Origin: Frateuria_A sp049727805
GTDB lineage: Bacteria > Pseudomonadota > Gammaproteobacteria > Xanthomonadales > Rhodanobacteraceae
Reading direction: 5' to 3'
Assembly: GCF_049727805.1 (NCBI RefSeq)
Contig: NZ_JBCNYA010000015.1
Location: 30,251 to 94,250 of the forward strand
DNA length: 64,000 nucleotides
Within the stretch, counting starts at the first letter, position 1. The number at the start of each line of letters is the position of its first letter. The position numbers and the translations under genes were made by a program. Below are positions 8,995 to 17,791 of this stretch, piece after piece. The notes below the pieces were generated by a model. The model was not told the origin of the DNA and did not search any database. It saw only the letters and a program-made list of their open reading frames with translations.

Positions 8995-9114
8995 CCCCTC
9001 ACCCCAGCCCTCTCCCCGGAGGGGAGAGGGAGTGGATCCAGCACGCCGCGGGATGTCCGGTCACCCTCACTCCTTGCTCCCTCTCCCCTCCGGGGAGATG
9101 GTTGGGGTGAGGGG
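8995..9114. repeat. Intergenic repeat family B, inverted pair
   Basis: Arms of 38 bases at 8995-9032 and 9077-9114 are inverted complements with about three mismatches. Each arm also contains its own palindrome, CTCCCC-GGAGG-GGAG, and a CCCTCACCCC tail. Single or paired relatives occur at 16690-16725, 51113-51147 and 51222-51259. It fills the gap between mdh and the convergent MerR-type gene. No coding potential is supported here. Confidence 0.8.
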
Positions 9115-9165
9115 GCGCTCTTGCGAGGAACTCCATGCGCAGCGAACGCTGCCTTGGACGGCCCG

Positions 9166-10182
9166 CTACGCCGCAGCCTGCGAAGCCTGCCGCACATACG
9201 CCAGCATCGCCTGATCCACCGTGCTGCCGCTGCGCAGGTCCGGCTCGTTCGCGTAGGCCTCGCGGACGCGCGCGTGCGTGGCCGGATCGTCTCCGGCGTA
9301 GGCGCGGAAGAGTTCCATCCATCGTTGCGCGAGCTGGCGCACGTGCGGATCGGAAGGCGGCGTTCCGGCGTTCATGGCGTTGCGCACGCCGGCGATCAGC
9401 GGCGGCCAGTCGTACATCTGCCGGCCGTAGTTCGCGCGCATGCGTTCCATCTCCGACGGGAGCAGGTAACGCTCGAAGATCACCAGCCGCGCGTCGACCA
9501 GCGACTCCTCGATGAAGCGTTCCAGCGCCGGCGTGATGCCGTTGCGTTCGCGCAGTTCCGGCTCGTTGTCCTGCATGGCCTTCAGGCGGGTGATGAAGCC
9601 TGGGTTGTGGCCGGTGCCCCGCTGGACCGCTTCCATCCACTGCAACGCCAGCGCATGCGCATGCGGCGACCGATGCGTGACGCCACGATCCATCGCGGCC
9701 TGTACCTCACCGACCAGCGCATGCCAGTGCGCCGCCACGTCCGGATCGTTGTGCAGCGGCAGGTTCTTCAATTCTTCGGGCGAGAAATACTTTTCGTACA
9801 TGGTCATCAGTTCCAGCGTGTCCAGCCAGTCGGCCAGGTCGGGGGACTGTCCGGCGGCGAGCTGCCCGCCGAGCGCGACCAGGCGATTGCGCAGGCGCGT
9901 GGCCCGCTCGAGCTCCTGGTCGAGCTGGGCGATCTGGCGGTCGATGACCTCGGCCAGCGGTTGCTCGGGCCCGGACAGGGCGGTTCCGATGTCGGCCAGC
10001 GACAGGCCGAGCTGGCGCAGTGCCTGGATGCGGTGCAGGCGTTCCACGCTGGCGCGGTCGTAGAGCCGGTAGCCGGCATCGGAGCGCAGCGAGGGCCGGA
10101 GCAGGCCGATGGCGTCGTAGTGGTGCAGCGTGCGGACGGTCAGTCCGCAGCGGCGGGCGAGTTCGCCGACGGTCAGCGGCAT
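9166..10182 (-). CDS. MerR-family transcriptional regulator with C-terminal TipAS-like region
   Basis: 338 residues from the ATG at 10182, which has GAGGAG upstream and begins directly with the MerR helix-turn-helix (LTVGELARRCGL, then HHYDAIGLL). A longer open frame upstream lacks support. After the winged helix (about 1-70) comes a dimerisation helix with an EQPLAEVIDRQI stretch near 85-120, then a largely helical C-terminal region with aromatic-rich repeats such as YFSPEEL and QWMEAV, resembling TipA-type ligand-binding domains that occur in tandem here. The effector is unknown. The gene is convergent with mdh and has no partner gene on its strand. Confidence 0.88.
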   Translation of the reverse strand: MPLTVGELARRCGLTVRTLHHYDAIGLLRPSLRSDAGYRLYDRASVERLHRIQALRQLGLSLADIGTALSGPEQPLAEVIDRQIAQLDQELERATRLRNRLVALGGQLAAGQSPDLADWLDTLELMTMYEKYFSPEELKNLPLHNDPDVAAHWHALVGEVQAAMDRGVTHRSPHAHALALQWMEAVQRGTGHNPGFITRLKAMQDNEPELRERNGITPALERFIEESLVDARLVIFERYLLPSEMERMRANYGRQMYDWPPLIAGVRNAMNAGTPPSDPHVRQLAQRWMELFRAYAGDDPATHARVREAYANEPDLRSGSTVDQAMLAYVRQASQAAA

Positions 10183-10536
10183 GGCTTCAGGTCTCCTCGG
10201 GTGCGTGGCGGGCACTTTCCGGGATGACGTTACGTGAGGGTCAAGCGTTGTGGCCAGCCGCATTCTCGCGGGATCCGGCAAGGCCTCCCCCATCCGCCCT
10301 TCGGGCACCTTCCCCCGCAGGCGTGGGAAGGATCCACGACGTGCCGCGCGCCCGGGACCGAGTTTTCCCCACGGGTAAGGATCAAAGGCGTGCCGTACGC
10401 CCCCGAAATCGAGCCTTCCCCCGTTTCACGGGGGAAGGTGCCGACAGGCGGATGGGGGCATCCTTGCGTGATCCGGCAAGGCTCCCCTATTCACCCTTCG
10501 AGCATCTTCTCCCGCAAGCGGGGGAAAGGATCAGCT
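10183..10536. repeat. Intergenic region with repeat family C
   Basis: This 354-base gap between the MerR start and the end of ahpF holds no believable gene. Two related direct copies, about 10272-10332 and 10470-10531, begin GATCCGGCAAGGC and end in a C-run/G-run palindrome. Between them, 10410-10459 carries a GCCTTCCCCC...GGGGGAAGG hairpin plus GGCGGATGGGGG, which is the inverted form. The same family reappears at 55370-55510. The promoter of the MerR gene must lie here but no clear hexamers stand out. Confidence 0.75.
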
Positions 10537-12117
10537 TCATGCCGCGACGGCGGTGGGCGCCGAAGTGCGGATCAGGTGGTCGAAGGCCGCCAGTGCGGCG
10601 GTCGAGCCGGCGCCCATGGCGATGACGATCTGCTTGTATGGCACCGTGGTCGCGTCGCCGGCGGCGAACACGCCGGGCAGCGAGGTCTGGCCGCGGTCGT
10701 CGATGATGATCTCGCCGCGCGGGGTCAGCTCCAGCGTGCCCTTGAGCCACTCGGTGTTCGGCAGCAGGCCGATCTGCACGAAGATGCCTTCCAGCTCAAG
10801 CGTGCGCATCTCGCCGCCCACGCGGTCCTTGTAGACCAGCGCGGTCACCCGCTTGCCATCGCCCAGCACCTCGGTGGTCTGGCCGCTGACGACGATGTCC
10901 ACGTTGGGCATGCTGCGCAACTTGCGTTGCAGCACGTCGTCCGCGCGCAGCTTGCTGTCGAACTCGATCAGCGTGACGTGGCTGGCCAGGCCGGCCAGGT
11001 CGATCGCCGCCTCCACGCCCGAGTTGCCGCCGCCGATCACCGCCACGCGCTTGCCCTTGAACAGCGGGCCGTCGCAGTGCGGGCAGTAGGCCACGCCCTT
11101 GTTGCGGTACTCGTCCTCGCCGGGCACGCCCATCTGGCGCCAGCGCGCACCGGTCGAAAGCACCACGGTCTTCGACCTCAGCGTGGCGCCGTTGGCCAGT
11201 TGCACCTCGACCAGGCCGTCGGTGGCGTCGCTGGCCGGGATCAGCGCCTGCGCGCGCTGCAGGTTCATCACGTCGACGTCGTAGTCGTGCACGTGCTGCT
11301 CCAGCGCGGTGCCGAGCCTGGGGCCCTCGGTGTAGGACACCGAGATGAAGTTCTCGATGCCCATGGTGTCCAGCACCTGGCCGCCGAAACGCTCGGCCAC
11401 CAGGCCGGTGCGGATGCCCTTGCGCGCGCCGTAGACGGCCGCCGCGGCGCCGGCCGGACCGCCGCCGACGACCAGCAGGTCGAACGCGTCCTTGGCCTTG
11501 ATCTTCTCGGCCTCACGCTCGCTCGAGCCGCTGTCCAGCTTGGCGACGATCTGCTCCAGGCTCATGCGGCCCTGGTCGAACAGTTCGCCGTTCAGGAACA
11601 CGGTCGGGACCGACATCACCTGGCGGGCCTCGACTTCGTCCTGGTACAGCGCGCCGTCGATGGCCACGTGCTGGATGCGCGGGTTGAGCACGCTCATCAG
11701 GTTGAGCGCCTGCACCACGTCCGGGCAGTTCTGGCAGGACAGCGAGAAATAGGTTTCGAAACGGAAGTCGCCATCCAGGTCGCGCACCTGCTCGATGGTC
11801 TCGGCGGCGGCCTTGGACGGATGCCCGCCCACCTGCAGCAGCGCCAGCACCAGCGAGGTGAACTCGTGGCCCAGCGGGATGCCGGCGAAGCGCACGCTCA
11901 CGTCGGTGCCGGCGCGGTTGATGGCGAACGACGGCTTGCGCGCATCGTCGTCGCGGCGCACCAGGCTGATCTTGTCCGACAGCGACGCGATCTCGGTCAG
12001 CAGTTCGTTCAACTCGGCCGACTTGGCGCTGTCGTCGAGCGAGGCGGCCAGCTCGATCGGCTGGACCAGCTTCTCGAGATAGGCCTGGAGTTGGGTCTTG
12101 AGGTTGGTGTCGAGCAT
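10537..12117 (-). CDS. ahpF: Alkyl hydroperoxide reductase subunit F
   Basis: 526 residues from the ATG at 12117; the open frame extends to 12357 but the extension has no family similarity. An N-terminal double thioredoxin-fold domain holds SCQNC (C128/C131), followed by an FAD-binding GGGPAG loop near 215, the redox CPHC near 345-348, a second NAD-binding GGGNSG and a C-terminal FAD motif ending GDATTVPYKQ. It passes electrons from NADH to AhpC. It lies 182 bases downstream of ahpC on the same strand, the usual order, in a region with no obvious terminator, so the pair is probably co-transcribed. Confidence 0.96.
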   Translation of the reverse strand: MLDTNLKTQLQAYLEKLVQPIELAASLDDSAKSAELNELLTEIASLSDKISLVRRDDDARKPSFAINRAGTDVSVRFAGIPLGHEFTSLVLALLQVGGHPSKAAAETIEQVRDLDGDFRFETYFSLSCQNCPDVVQALNLMSVLNPRIQHVAIDGALYQDEVEARQVMSVPTVFLNGELFDQGRMSLEQIVAKLDSGSSEREAEKIKAKDAFDLLVVGGGPAGAAAAVYGARKGIRTGLVAERFGGQVLDTMGIENFISVSYTEGPRLGTALEQHVHDYDVDVMNLQRAQALIPASDATDGLVEVQLANGATLRSKTVVLSTGARWRQMGVPGEDEYRNKGVAYCPHCDGPLFKGKRVAVIGGGNSGVEAAIDLAGLASHVTLIEFDSKLRADDVLQRKLRSMPNVDIVVSGQTTEVLGDGKRVTALVYKDRVGGEMRTLELEGIFVQIGLLPNTEWLKGTLELTPRGEIIIDDRGQTSLPGVFAAGDATTVPYKQIVIAMGAGSTAALAAFDHLIRTSAPTAVAA

Positions 12118-12299
12118 GGTGGGCTCCAGACGGTCGAAGGGGATGGGCGCTTGCAGGAGCAGCCTTGAGTCGCGGTGCAGGGAGGGGAGGCGCCGGGAGA
12201 GAGGCGCCATGCGGCCCAGGCCGCTGCTGCAAGCACCCGGTCGGATGCCGCGGGAGGCATCCGGGCGGCGGGCGCCCGGATGCCGGTCTTGCGGGTGGA

Positions 12300-12863
12300 T
12301 CAGATCTTGCCGACCAGGTCGAGCGACGGAGCGAGGGTCTTCTCGCCTTCCTTCCACTTGGCCGGGCAGACCTCGTTCGGGTGGGCGGCGACGTACTGCG
12401 CGGCCTTGACCTTGCGCAGCAGCTCCGAAGCGTCGCGGCCGATGCCGCCGGCGTTGATCTCGACGATCTGGATCTTGCCCGACGGGTCGATCACGAAGGT
12501 GCCGCGGTCGGCGATGCCGTCAGCCTCGATCAGCACATCGAAGTTGCGCGAGATCGCGTGGGTCGGATCGCCGATCATGGTGTACTGGATCTTCTTCACC
12601 GCGTCGGAAGTGTCGTGCCACGCCTTGTGCGCGAAGTGGGTGTCGGTCGAGACCGAATAGACCTCCACGCCCATCTTCTGGAACTCGGCGTAGTTGTCGG
12701 CCAGGTCCTCCAGCTCCGTCGGGCAGACGAAGGTGAAGTCGGCGGGGTAGAAGAACACGACCGACCACTTGCCCTTCAGGTCGGCATCGGTCACTTCGAT
12801 GAACTTGCCGCTCTTGAAGGCCTGTGCCTTGAAGGGTTTGACTTCGGTGTTGATCAAGGACAT
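12300..12863 (-). CDS. ahpC: Alkyl hydroperoxide reductase subunit C (2-Cys peroxiredoxin)
   Basis: 187 residues, the classic AhpC length, from the ATG at 12863 behind GAGGAAA. The peroxidatic cysteine is C47 in FVCPTE and the resolving cysteine C166 in EVCPAKW; both are intact, so this is a typical 2-Cys enzyme reducing organic peroxides and H2O2 with AhpF. The open frame reaches 12926 but the extra residues precede the mapped ribosome binding site. A promoter-like pair and a palindrome lie about 40-75 bases upstream. Confidence 0.97.
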   Translation of the reverse strand: MSLINTEVKPFKAQAFKSGKFIEVTDADLKGKWSVVFFYPADFTFVCPTELEDLADNYAEFQKMGVEVYSVSTDTHFAHKAWHDTSDAVKKIQYTMIGDPTHAISRNFDVLIEADGIADRGTFVIDPSGKIQIVEINAGGIGRDASELLRKVKAAQYVAAHPNEVCPAKWKEGEKTLAPSLDLVGKI

Positions 12864-12901
12864 CGCTGTTTCCTCGTTGGTGGTAGTAGTTGGCCCGACA
12901 A

Positions 12902-12936
12902 AGCATAGGCTTCCATAACCGATCAATCCAATTGAT
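12902..12936 (-). promoter_or_regulatory. ahpC promoter with overlapping palindromic operator
   Basis: On the minus strand TTGGAT (12926-12931) and TATGCT (12902-12907) are separated by 18 bases, giving a leader of about 32 bases before ahpC. A 15-base inverted repeat, ATCAAT-TGG-ATTGAT, covers the -35 region at 12922-12936, and a further GATTGAT-like half-site lies at 12952-12958. Activation by OxyR through sites overlapping the -35 is established for many ahpC promoters. That this palindrome is an OxyR site is inference, since it does not match the ATAG-N7-CTAT series well. Confidence 0.5.
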
Positions 12937-13030
12937 TGTCGGGATGGTACCGATTGATAAAGGCTATGGCTTGGCGGTGGCCGGGCTGGCGTGCCGGTCC
13001 GGTGGTGCCGGCCTGCCGCGGGGTTTGCCG

Positions 13031-14347
13031 TCAGGCGGCGGCTGCGGCGGCTGGGCGCACCTGCCGGTCCACCACCGCGGCGGTAACGATATCGCTGCCG
13101 ACGTTGACGGTGGTGCGCAACATGTCAAGGATGCGATCCACGCCGAGCACGATGCCGATGCCCTCCGGCGGCACCCCGAAAGTGGCCAGCAGGCCCGCAA
13201 TCAGCGGCAGCGAGCCACCCGGGATGCCGGCGACCGCGACCGCGCTCAGCACCGCCAGCAGCATCAACACGCCCTGGTGCAGCAAGGACAGCTCGATGCC
13301 GAACGCCTGCGCCACGAACAGCACCACGCAGCCCTCGAACAGCGCCGTGCCGCTCATGTTCATGGTCGCGCCCAGCGGCAGCACGAAGCCGGCGGTACTG
13401 GGCGAGAGCTTGAGCTCGTCGTGCGCCACCGCCAGCGAGGCGGGCAGGCACGCGCTGCTGGAACTGGTGGAGAAGGCGGTGACCAGCAGCGGGCGGATCT
13501 GGCGGAAGAAGCCGAGCGGGGAGCGCCGGGCCAGGAAGCGCAGCCACAGCGACATGGTGCCGAACAGGTGCAGCATCAGCGCCACCGCGCAACCGACCAC
13601 GAACACCGACAGGATCAGCAGCACGTCCACGCCGACCTTGACGATCACGCTGTAGATCATCGCAGGCACCGCATACGGCGCCAGGCGCAGGGCGAAGCCG
13701 ACGATGCCGGTCATCAGCTCGCTCAGCGTATCCAGCCCGTCCTGCACCTTGCGGCGCTTGTCCTCGGGCAGGGCGGTGGCGGCCGCGCCCACCAGGATCG
13801 CGAAGACGATCAGCGGCAGCACGTCGCCCAGCGCATTTCGGCTGTTGCCGACGAAGGCGCCGAACAGGTTGCGCGGCATGAACATCTCGACCAACACGGC
13901 CAGGCTAAGGCCCGGCTGTTCGGCCTTGCGCTGGACGGCCTGCATGGCGCCACCGCCGTACTCCTGCATCAGCAGCGCTCGCGCGCCTTCGGCCAGGTGA
14001 TGGCCCGGCTGCAGCAGATTCATCATCAGCAGGCCGATCGCCACGCCGATCAGCATGTTCGCCGCGAACAACCCGAACGTGCGCAGCGCCAGTGGTCCGA
14101 GTCGGTCCAGTCGGCCCAGTTGCGCCACGCCGGAAGCCAGCGAGGCGAACACCAGCGGGATCACCACGAAGAACAGCATGCGCAGGAAGACCTGCCCGAA
14201 CGGGTCCAGCACCGCCGTGGACACCGCCTGCATGGCCTGCAGCGTGGCCGGATGGAACTGCCCGATGCCCAGCGTGGCCACGGCGGCCACCACGCCGATG
14301 ACCAGGCCCCAGAGAATGCGTGTCGCCAGCGGAGTCGATGTGCTCAT
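13031..14347 (-). CDS. Dicarboxylate/amino acid:cation symporter (DAACS family)
   Basis: 438 residues from the ATG at 14347 (MSTSTPLATR); the longer frame upstream runs antisense through prpB and is a shadow. About eight hydrophobic helices are visible, with family blocks VIPLVFASLASGV near 75, the serine-rich hairpin FSTSSSSACLPASLAVA near 290, LPLGATMNMSGTALFEG near 325, and GIPGGSLPLI near 375. These form the two re-entrant loops and cation-binding helix of the GltP/DctA-like fold. It imports glutamate, aspartate, C4-dicarboxylates or neutral amino acids with Na+ or H+; substrate cannot be told from sequence alone. It is divergent from prpB, 195 bases apart. Confidence 0.93.
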   Translation of the reverse strand: MSTSTPLATRILWGLVIGVVAAVATLGIGQFHPATLQAMQAVSTAVLDPFGQVFLRMLFFVVIPLVFASLASGVAQLGRLDRLGPLALRTFGLFAANMLIGVAIGLLMMNLLQPGHHLAEGARALLMQEYGGGAMQAVQRKAEQPGLSLAVLVEMFMPRNLFGAFVGNSRNALGDVLPLIVFAILVGAAATALPEDKRRKVQDGLDTLSELMTGIVGFALRLAPYAVPAMIYSVIVKVGVDVLLILSVFVVGCAVALMLHLFGTMSLWLRFLARRSPLGFFRQIRPLLVTAFSTSSSSACLPASLAVAHDELKLSPSTAGFVLPLGATMNMSGTALFEGCVVLFVAQAFGIELSLLHQGVLMLLAVLSAVAVAGIPGGSLPLIAGLLATFGVPPEGIGIVLGVDRILDMLRTTVNVGSDIVTAAVVDRQVRPAAAAAA

Positions 14348-14542
14348 GGGGCGACTGTGGCCAATGTGGGAAGGGTTCGCAAGATCCTGCGGACGGGTGG
14401 ACGACGCCCTTGGGATGACGGGAGAAGCGCTTCCCACAAAGGCGAGCCGAGGCCCGTGCGGTATGAACCGTCCCGTCCCGGTGGGGCGCCGCGAAGCCCT
14501 GCGCCCCCGGTACGCTAAAATGCCCTTTTCCCCGGAGGCGAC

Positions 14543-15430
14543 ATGGCAAGCCAAGCATCCCCCGGCGCGCGTTTCCGCGCCGCTCTCGCCGCCGAGCAGC
14601 CGCTGCAGGTAATGGGCGCGATCACCGCCTATGCCGGACTGATGGCCAGGCGCGTCGGCTACAAGGCGCTCTACCTTTCCGGCGGCGGCGTGGCCGCCAA
14701 TTCGCTGGGCATGCCGGACCTCGGCATCAGCACCATGGAAGACGTGCTCACCGACGCGCGCCGCATCGTCGACGCCACACAGTTGCCGCTGCTGGTGGAC
14801 ATCGATACCGGCTGGGGCGGCGCGTTCAACATCGCGCGCACGATCCGCTCCTTCATCAACGTCGGCGTGGCAGCGGTGCACATGGAGGACCAGGTCGGCC
14901 AGAAGCGTTGCGGCCATCGCCCCGGCAAGGAGGTGGTGTCGAAGGCGGAGATGGTCGATCGGGTCAAGGCGGCGGTCGATGCGCGCACCGACCCGGGCTT
15001 CGTGATCATGGCGCGTACCGACGCGGCGGCGGTCGAAGGCATCGACTCGGCGATCGAGCGCGCCTGTGCCTACGTCGAGGCCGGCGCCGACATGATCTTC
15101 CCCGAGGCGATGAAAACCCTGGACGACTACCGCCGCTTCAAGGCGGCGGTGAAGGTGCCGATCCTGGCCAACCTCACCGAGTTCGGATCCACGCCGTTCT
15201 TCACCACCGACGAGCTGGGCTCGGCCGGCGTGGACATCGCGCTTTACTGCTGCGGCGCCTATCGCGCGATGAACAAGGCGGCGCTGAACTTCTACGAGAC
15301 CGTGCGCCGCGAAGGCACGCAGAAGGGCATCATCGACACCTTGCAGACGCGCGAGGAGCTGTACGACTTCCTCGGCTACCACGCCTACGAGGACAAGCTC
15401 GACGCGCTGTTCGCCGACAGCAAGGGCTGA
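14543..15430 (+). CDS. prpB: Methylisocitrate lyase
   Basis: 295 residues. The isocitrate-lyase-superfamily signature KRCGHRPGK is present with the catalytic cysteine at C123; LSGGGVAANSLG near 45-56 and DIDTGWGG near 85 provide metal and substrate ligands. It cleaves 2-methylisocitrate to pyruvate and succinate, the last step of the methylcitrate cycle for propionate. GGAGGC precedes the ATG and TAAAAT at 14516-14521 is a plausible -10. prpC follows 92 bases later on the same strand. No prpR-type regulator is visible beside it. Confidence 0.97.
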   Translation: MASQASPGARFRAALAAEQPLQVMGAITAYAGLMARRVGYKALYLSGGGVAANSLGMPDLGISTMEDVLTDARRIVDATQLPLLVDIDTGWGGAFNIARTIRSFINVGVAAVHMEDQVGQKRCGHRPGKEVVSKAEMVDRVKAAVDARTDPGFVIMARTDAAAVEGIDSAIERACAYVEAGADMIFPEAMKTLDDYRRFKAAVKVPILANLTEFGSTPFFTTDELGSAGVDIALYCCGAYRAMNKAALNFYETVRREGTQKGIIDTLQTREELYDFLGYHAYEDKLDALFADSKG

Positions 15431-15522
15431 CCGGCAGTCCCGCAGGCCCCTGGCCTGCAGCCATTCGCGCGGACGGGCGCTGGTTCCGTCTCCGCATACG
15501 CAAGTCTCAAGGAGAACCCCCG

Positions 15523-16668
15523 ATGACCGAGCAAACCCTCCCCAAGGCGAAGAAATCCGTCGCACTGTCCGGCGTTCCCGCCGGCAACACCGCGCTGTGC
15601 ACGGTCGGCCGCAGCGGCAACGACCTGCACTACCGTGGCTATGACATCCACGATCTGGCCGCCAAGGGCTGCTTCGAGGAAGTGGCCTACCTGCTGGTGC
15701 ACGGCGTGCTGCCGAACTGGCGCGAGCTGCAGAACTACAAGGCCAAGCTCAAGCGCCTGCGCGGCCTGCCGGCGCCGGTCAAGGGCGCGCTGGAGCTGCT
15801 GCCGGCGGCGACCCATCCGATGGACGTGCTGCGCACCGGCTGCTCGGTGCTGGGCACCGTGCTGCCGGAGAAGGAAGATCACAACCTCACCGGCGCGCGC
15901 GACATCGCCGACCGCCTGATGGCGAGCTTCGGTTCGATGCTGCTGTACTGGTATCACTTCAGCCACAACGGCAAGCGCGTGGAGACCGAGACCGACGACG
16001 AGTCGATCGCCGCGCACTTCCTGCACCTGCTGCACGGCAAGGCGCCGAGCGAGCTGCACGCCAACGCGCTGGACAAGTCGCTGGTGCTGTACGCCGAGCA
16101 CGAGTTCAACGCCTCGACCTTCACCGCCCGCGTGATCGCCGGCACCGGCTCGGACATGTACTCGGCCATCACCGGCGCGATCGGCGCGCTGCGCGGTCCC
16201 AAGCACGGCGGCGCCAACGAGGTGGCGATGGAGATCATCGCCCGCTACCGCAATGCCGACGACGCCGAGGCGGACATCCGCGCGCGCGTGGAACGCAAGG
16301 AAATCATCATCGGCTTCGGCCATCCGGTGTACACGGTGTCCGATCCGCGTAACGAGATCATCAAGGAGATCTCGCGCAAGCTCTGCACCGAGGGTGGCAA
16401 CCCGACCCTGTTCGAGGTGTCCGAGCGCATCGAGAAGCTGATGTGGGAGCTCAAGAAGATGTTCCCGAATCTCGACTGGTACTCGGCCAGTGCCTACCAC
16501 ATGATGGGCGTGCCCACCGCCATGTTCACGCCGCTGTTCGTCATCGCACGCACCTCCGGCTGGAGCGCGCACGTGATCGAGCAGCGCCAGGACGGCAAGA
16601 TCATCCGCCCCAGCGCGAACTACACCGGCCCCGAAGACCAGAGCTACGTGCCGATCGAGAAGCGCTGA
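15523..16668 (+). CDS. prpC: 2-Methylcitrate synthase
   Basis: 381 residues from the ATG at 15523, preceded by AAGGAG. Citrate-synthase family blocks are present: GNTALCTVG and YRGYDIHDLA at the N-terminus, the GPKHGGANE histidine near 228, GFGHPVYTVSDPR near 265 and the SAYHMMG block near 325. The SGVPAGNTA/HYRGYDI start is typical of 2-methylcitrate synthase rather than the longer hexameric citrate synthase. It condenses propionyl-CoA with oxaloacetate. The gene is followed by a family B repeat and then an outer-membrane protein gene. Confidence 0.96.
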   Translation: MTEQTLPKAKKSVALSGVPAGNTALCTVGRSGNDLHYRGYDIHDLAAKGCFEEVAYLLVHGVLPNWRELQNYKAKLKRLRGLPAPVKGALELLPAATHPMDVLRTGCSVLGTVLPEKEDHNLTGARDIADRLMASFGSMLLYWYHFSHNGKRVETETDDESIAAHFLHLLHGKAPSELHANALDKSLVLYAEHEFNASTFTARVIAGTGSDMYSAITGAIGALRGPKHGGANEVAMEIIARYRNADDAEADIRARVERKEIIIGFGHPVYTVSDPRNEIIKEISRKLCTEGGNPTLFEVSERIEKLMWELKKMFPNLDWYSASAYHMMGVPTAMFTPLFVIARTSGWSAHVIEQRQDGKIIRPSANYTGPEDQSYVPIEKR

Positions 16669-16689
16669 CGCGTTGCAGTTGCCATGAAG

Positions 16690-16725
16690 CCCTCTCCCCT
16701 GCGGGGAGAGGGTTGGGGTGAGGGG
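16690..16725. repeat. Intergenic repeat family B, single arm
   Basis: One 36-base arm of the family seen at 8995-9114: CCCTCTCCCC, a short palindrome, then GGGTTGGGGTGAGGGG. It starts 21 bases after the prpC stop. Confidence 0.75.
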
Positions 16726-16891
16726 CGGGGCTCGCGGGGGAACTCGCCCAAGGTCCCATGGAGAGAACCGCAGCTCGCGCCGCAAACCATCGGCGCCGTT
16801 GTTTTGGAGCACTGCGGAGGGACTGCCATATCCACGGCCTGTCCACGGGGAGGCCGTCACCATGGCACGCCTTCCCCGAGAGAGTCTCCGC

Positions 16892-17752
16892 ATGCCGCAT
16901 ACAACGAAGCGTCCATCTCGGTCCGCGCTCGGCGCGGGCTTTTTGCTGGTTCCGCTCGCGCTGGCGAGCAGTGCCGCCATGGCACAGGATTCCACCGCGC
17001 TGCCGGATCGCGTAAGCGTGCGTTTGGGCGGCTACTTCGCCAACATGGACACCGACGTGACCCTGGCCGACCCGAGCGACACGCTCAGCGGCAAGATCAA
17101 TCTCGAGGACGACCTGGGCTTCAAGCAGGACAAGACCGTGCCGCGCGTGCGCGCCGACTTCCTGCTCGGCGATCACCAGGGCCTGGCGCTGGACTACTAC
17201 AGCATCGACCGCACCAGCCACCAGGTGCTGGCGCGCGACATCACCTACGACGGTGTGAACTACAGCGCCAACGCCGACGTGCGCGCCAAGCTGGATTTCG
17301 ACTTCGGCAGCGCCGCCTGGCGCTGGTGGTTCGGGCAGGGCAACGATGCCTACGGCGTAGGCCTGGGGGCCGGCTGGTACCGGGTGAAGACCGCACTGGC
17401 GGGCGATGGTGCCTATGACCCGGGCCCGGGCGGCCCGCAGCCGGTCTCGGTGACGAGCACCAGCAACGACAGCGCATGGGCGCCGATGCTGCAGCTGGGC
17501 TGGCGGCACGCCTTCAACGACAACTGGCGCATGTACCTCGATGCCTCGGGCGTGCGCAAGAACGGCGGGCGCATCAGCGGGCATATCTACAACGCCGCGC
17601 TCGGCGTGGAATGGCTGCCCTGGCAGAACCTGGGTTTCGGCCTGGAATACGGCTACAGCCAGATCAAGCTGCACTGGAACAGGCGCATGTACGACGCAGA
17701 CCTGGACATGACACTGAGCGGGCCGTCGGCGTTCGTCAACCTGCGCTGGTGA
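16892..17752 (+). CDS. Outer-membrane beta-barrel protein of unknown role
   Basis: 286 residues from ATG 16892. An earlier in-frame ATG at 16862 has a stronger GGGGAGG ribosome site and would add ten residues to the signal peptide, so the start is open. A signal peptide ends AAMAQD. The mature part alternates polar and hydrophobic residues with aromatic girdles (VSVRLGGYF, ALDYYSI, WRWWFGQG, GLEYGYSQIKL) and ends FVNLRW, the aromatic C-terminus needed for Bam-mediated insertion. About ten strands can be guessed. No specific family is recognised. It sits between prpC and a shared terminator; a role in propionate uptake is only a positional guess. Confidence 0.8.
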   Translation: MPHTTKRPSRSALGAGFLLVPLALASSAAMAQDSTALPDRVSVRLGGYFANMDTDVTLADPSDTLSGKINLEDDLGFKQDKTVPRVRADFLLGDHQGLALDYYSIDRTSHQVLARDITYDGVNYSANADVRAKLDFDFGSAAWRWWFGQGNDAYGVGLGAGWYRVKTALAGDGAYDPGPGGPQPVSVTSTSNDSAWAPMLQLGWRHAFNDNWRMYLDASGVRKNGGRISGHIYNAALGVEWLPWQNLGFGLEYGYSQIKLHWNRRMYDADLDMTLSGPSAFVNLRW

Positions 17753-17759
17753 GAGAGAG

Positions 17760-17787
17760 AAGCGCGGCCGAGAGCGGCCGCGCTTTT
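17760..17787. terminator. Bidirectional terminator between the barrel gene and terC
   Basis: A perfect 10-base stem (AGCGCGGCCG with its complement) closes on an AGAG tetraloop and is followed by TTTT on the plus strand. The two flanking genes converge on it, eight bases from one stop and four from the other. Confidence 0.85.
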
Positions 17788-17791
17788 GCCA

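Noticed and set aside
8995..9114. CRISPR-like array suspected from repeated G/C tracts
   Set aside because: Only two arms, inverted not direct, with no regular spacers and no cas genes.
13031..15565. Minus-strand frame of 844 codons covering the symporter and extending antisense through prpB
   Set aside because: The symporter begins at 14347 with a typical N-terminus; the extension mirrors the coding of prpB.
16718..16891. Longer N-terminus for the outer-membrane barrel gene
   Set aside because: The extension begins inside a family B repeat and precedes the signal peptide; only the ATG at 16862 or 16892 is plausible.
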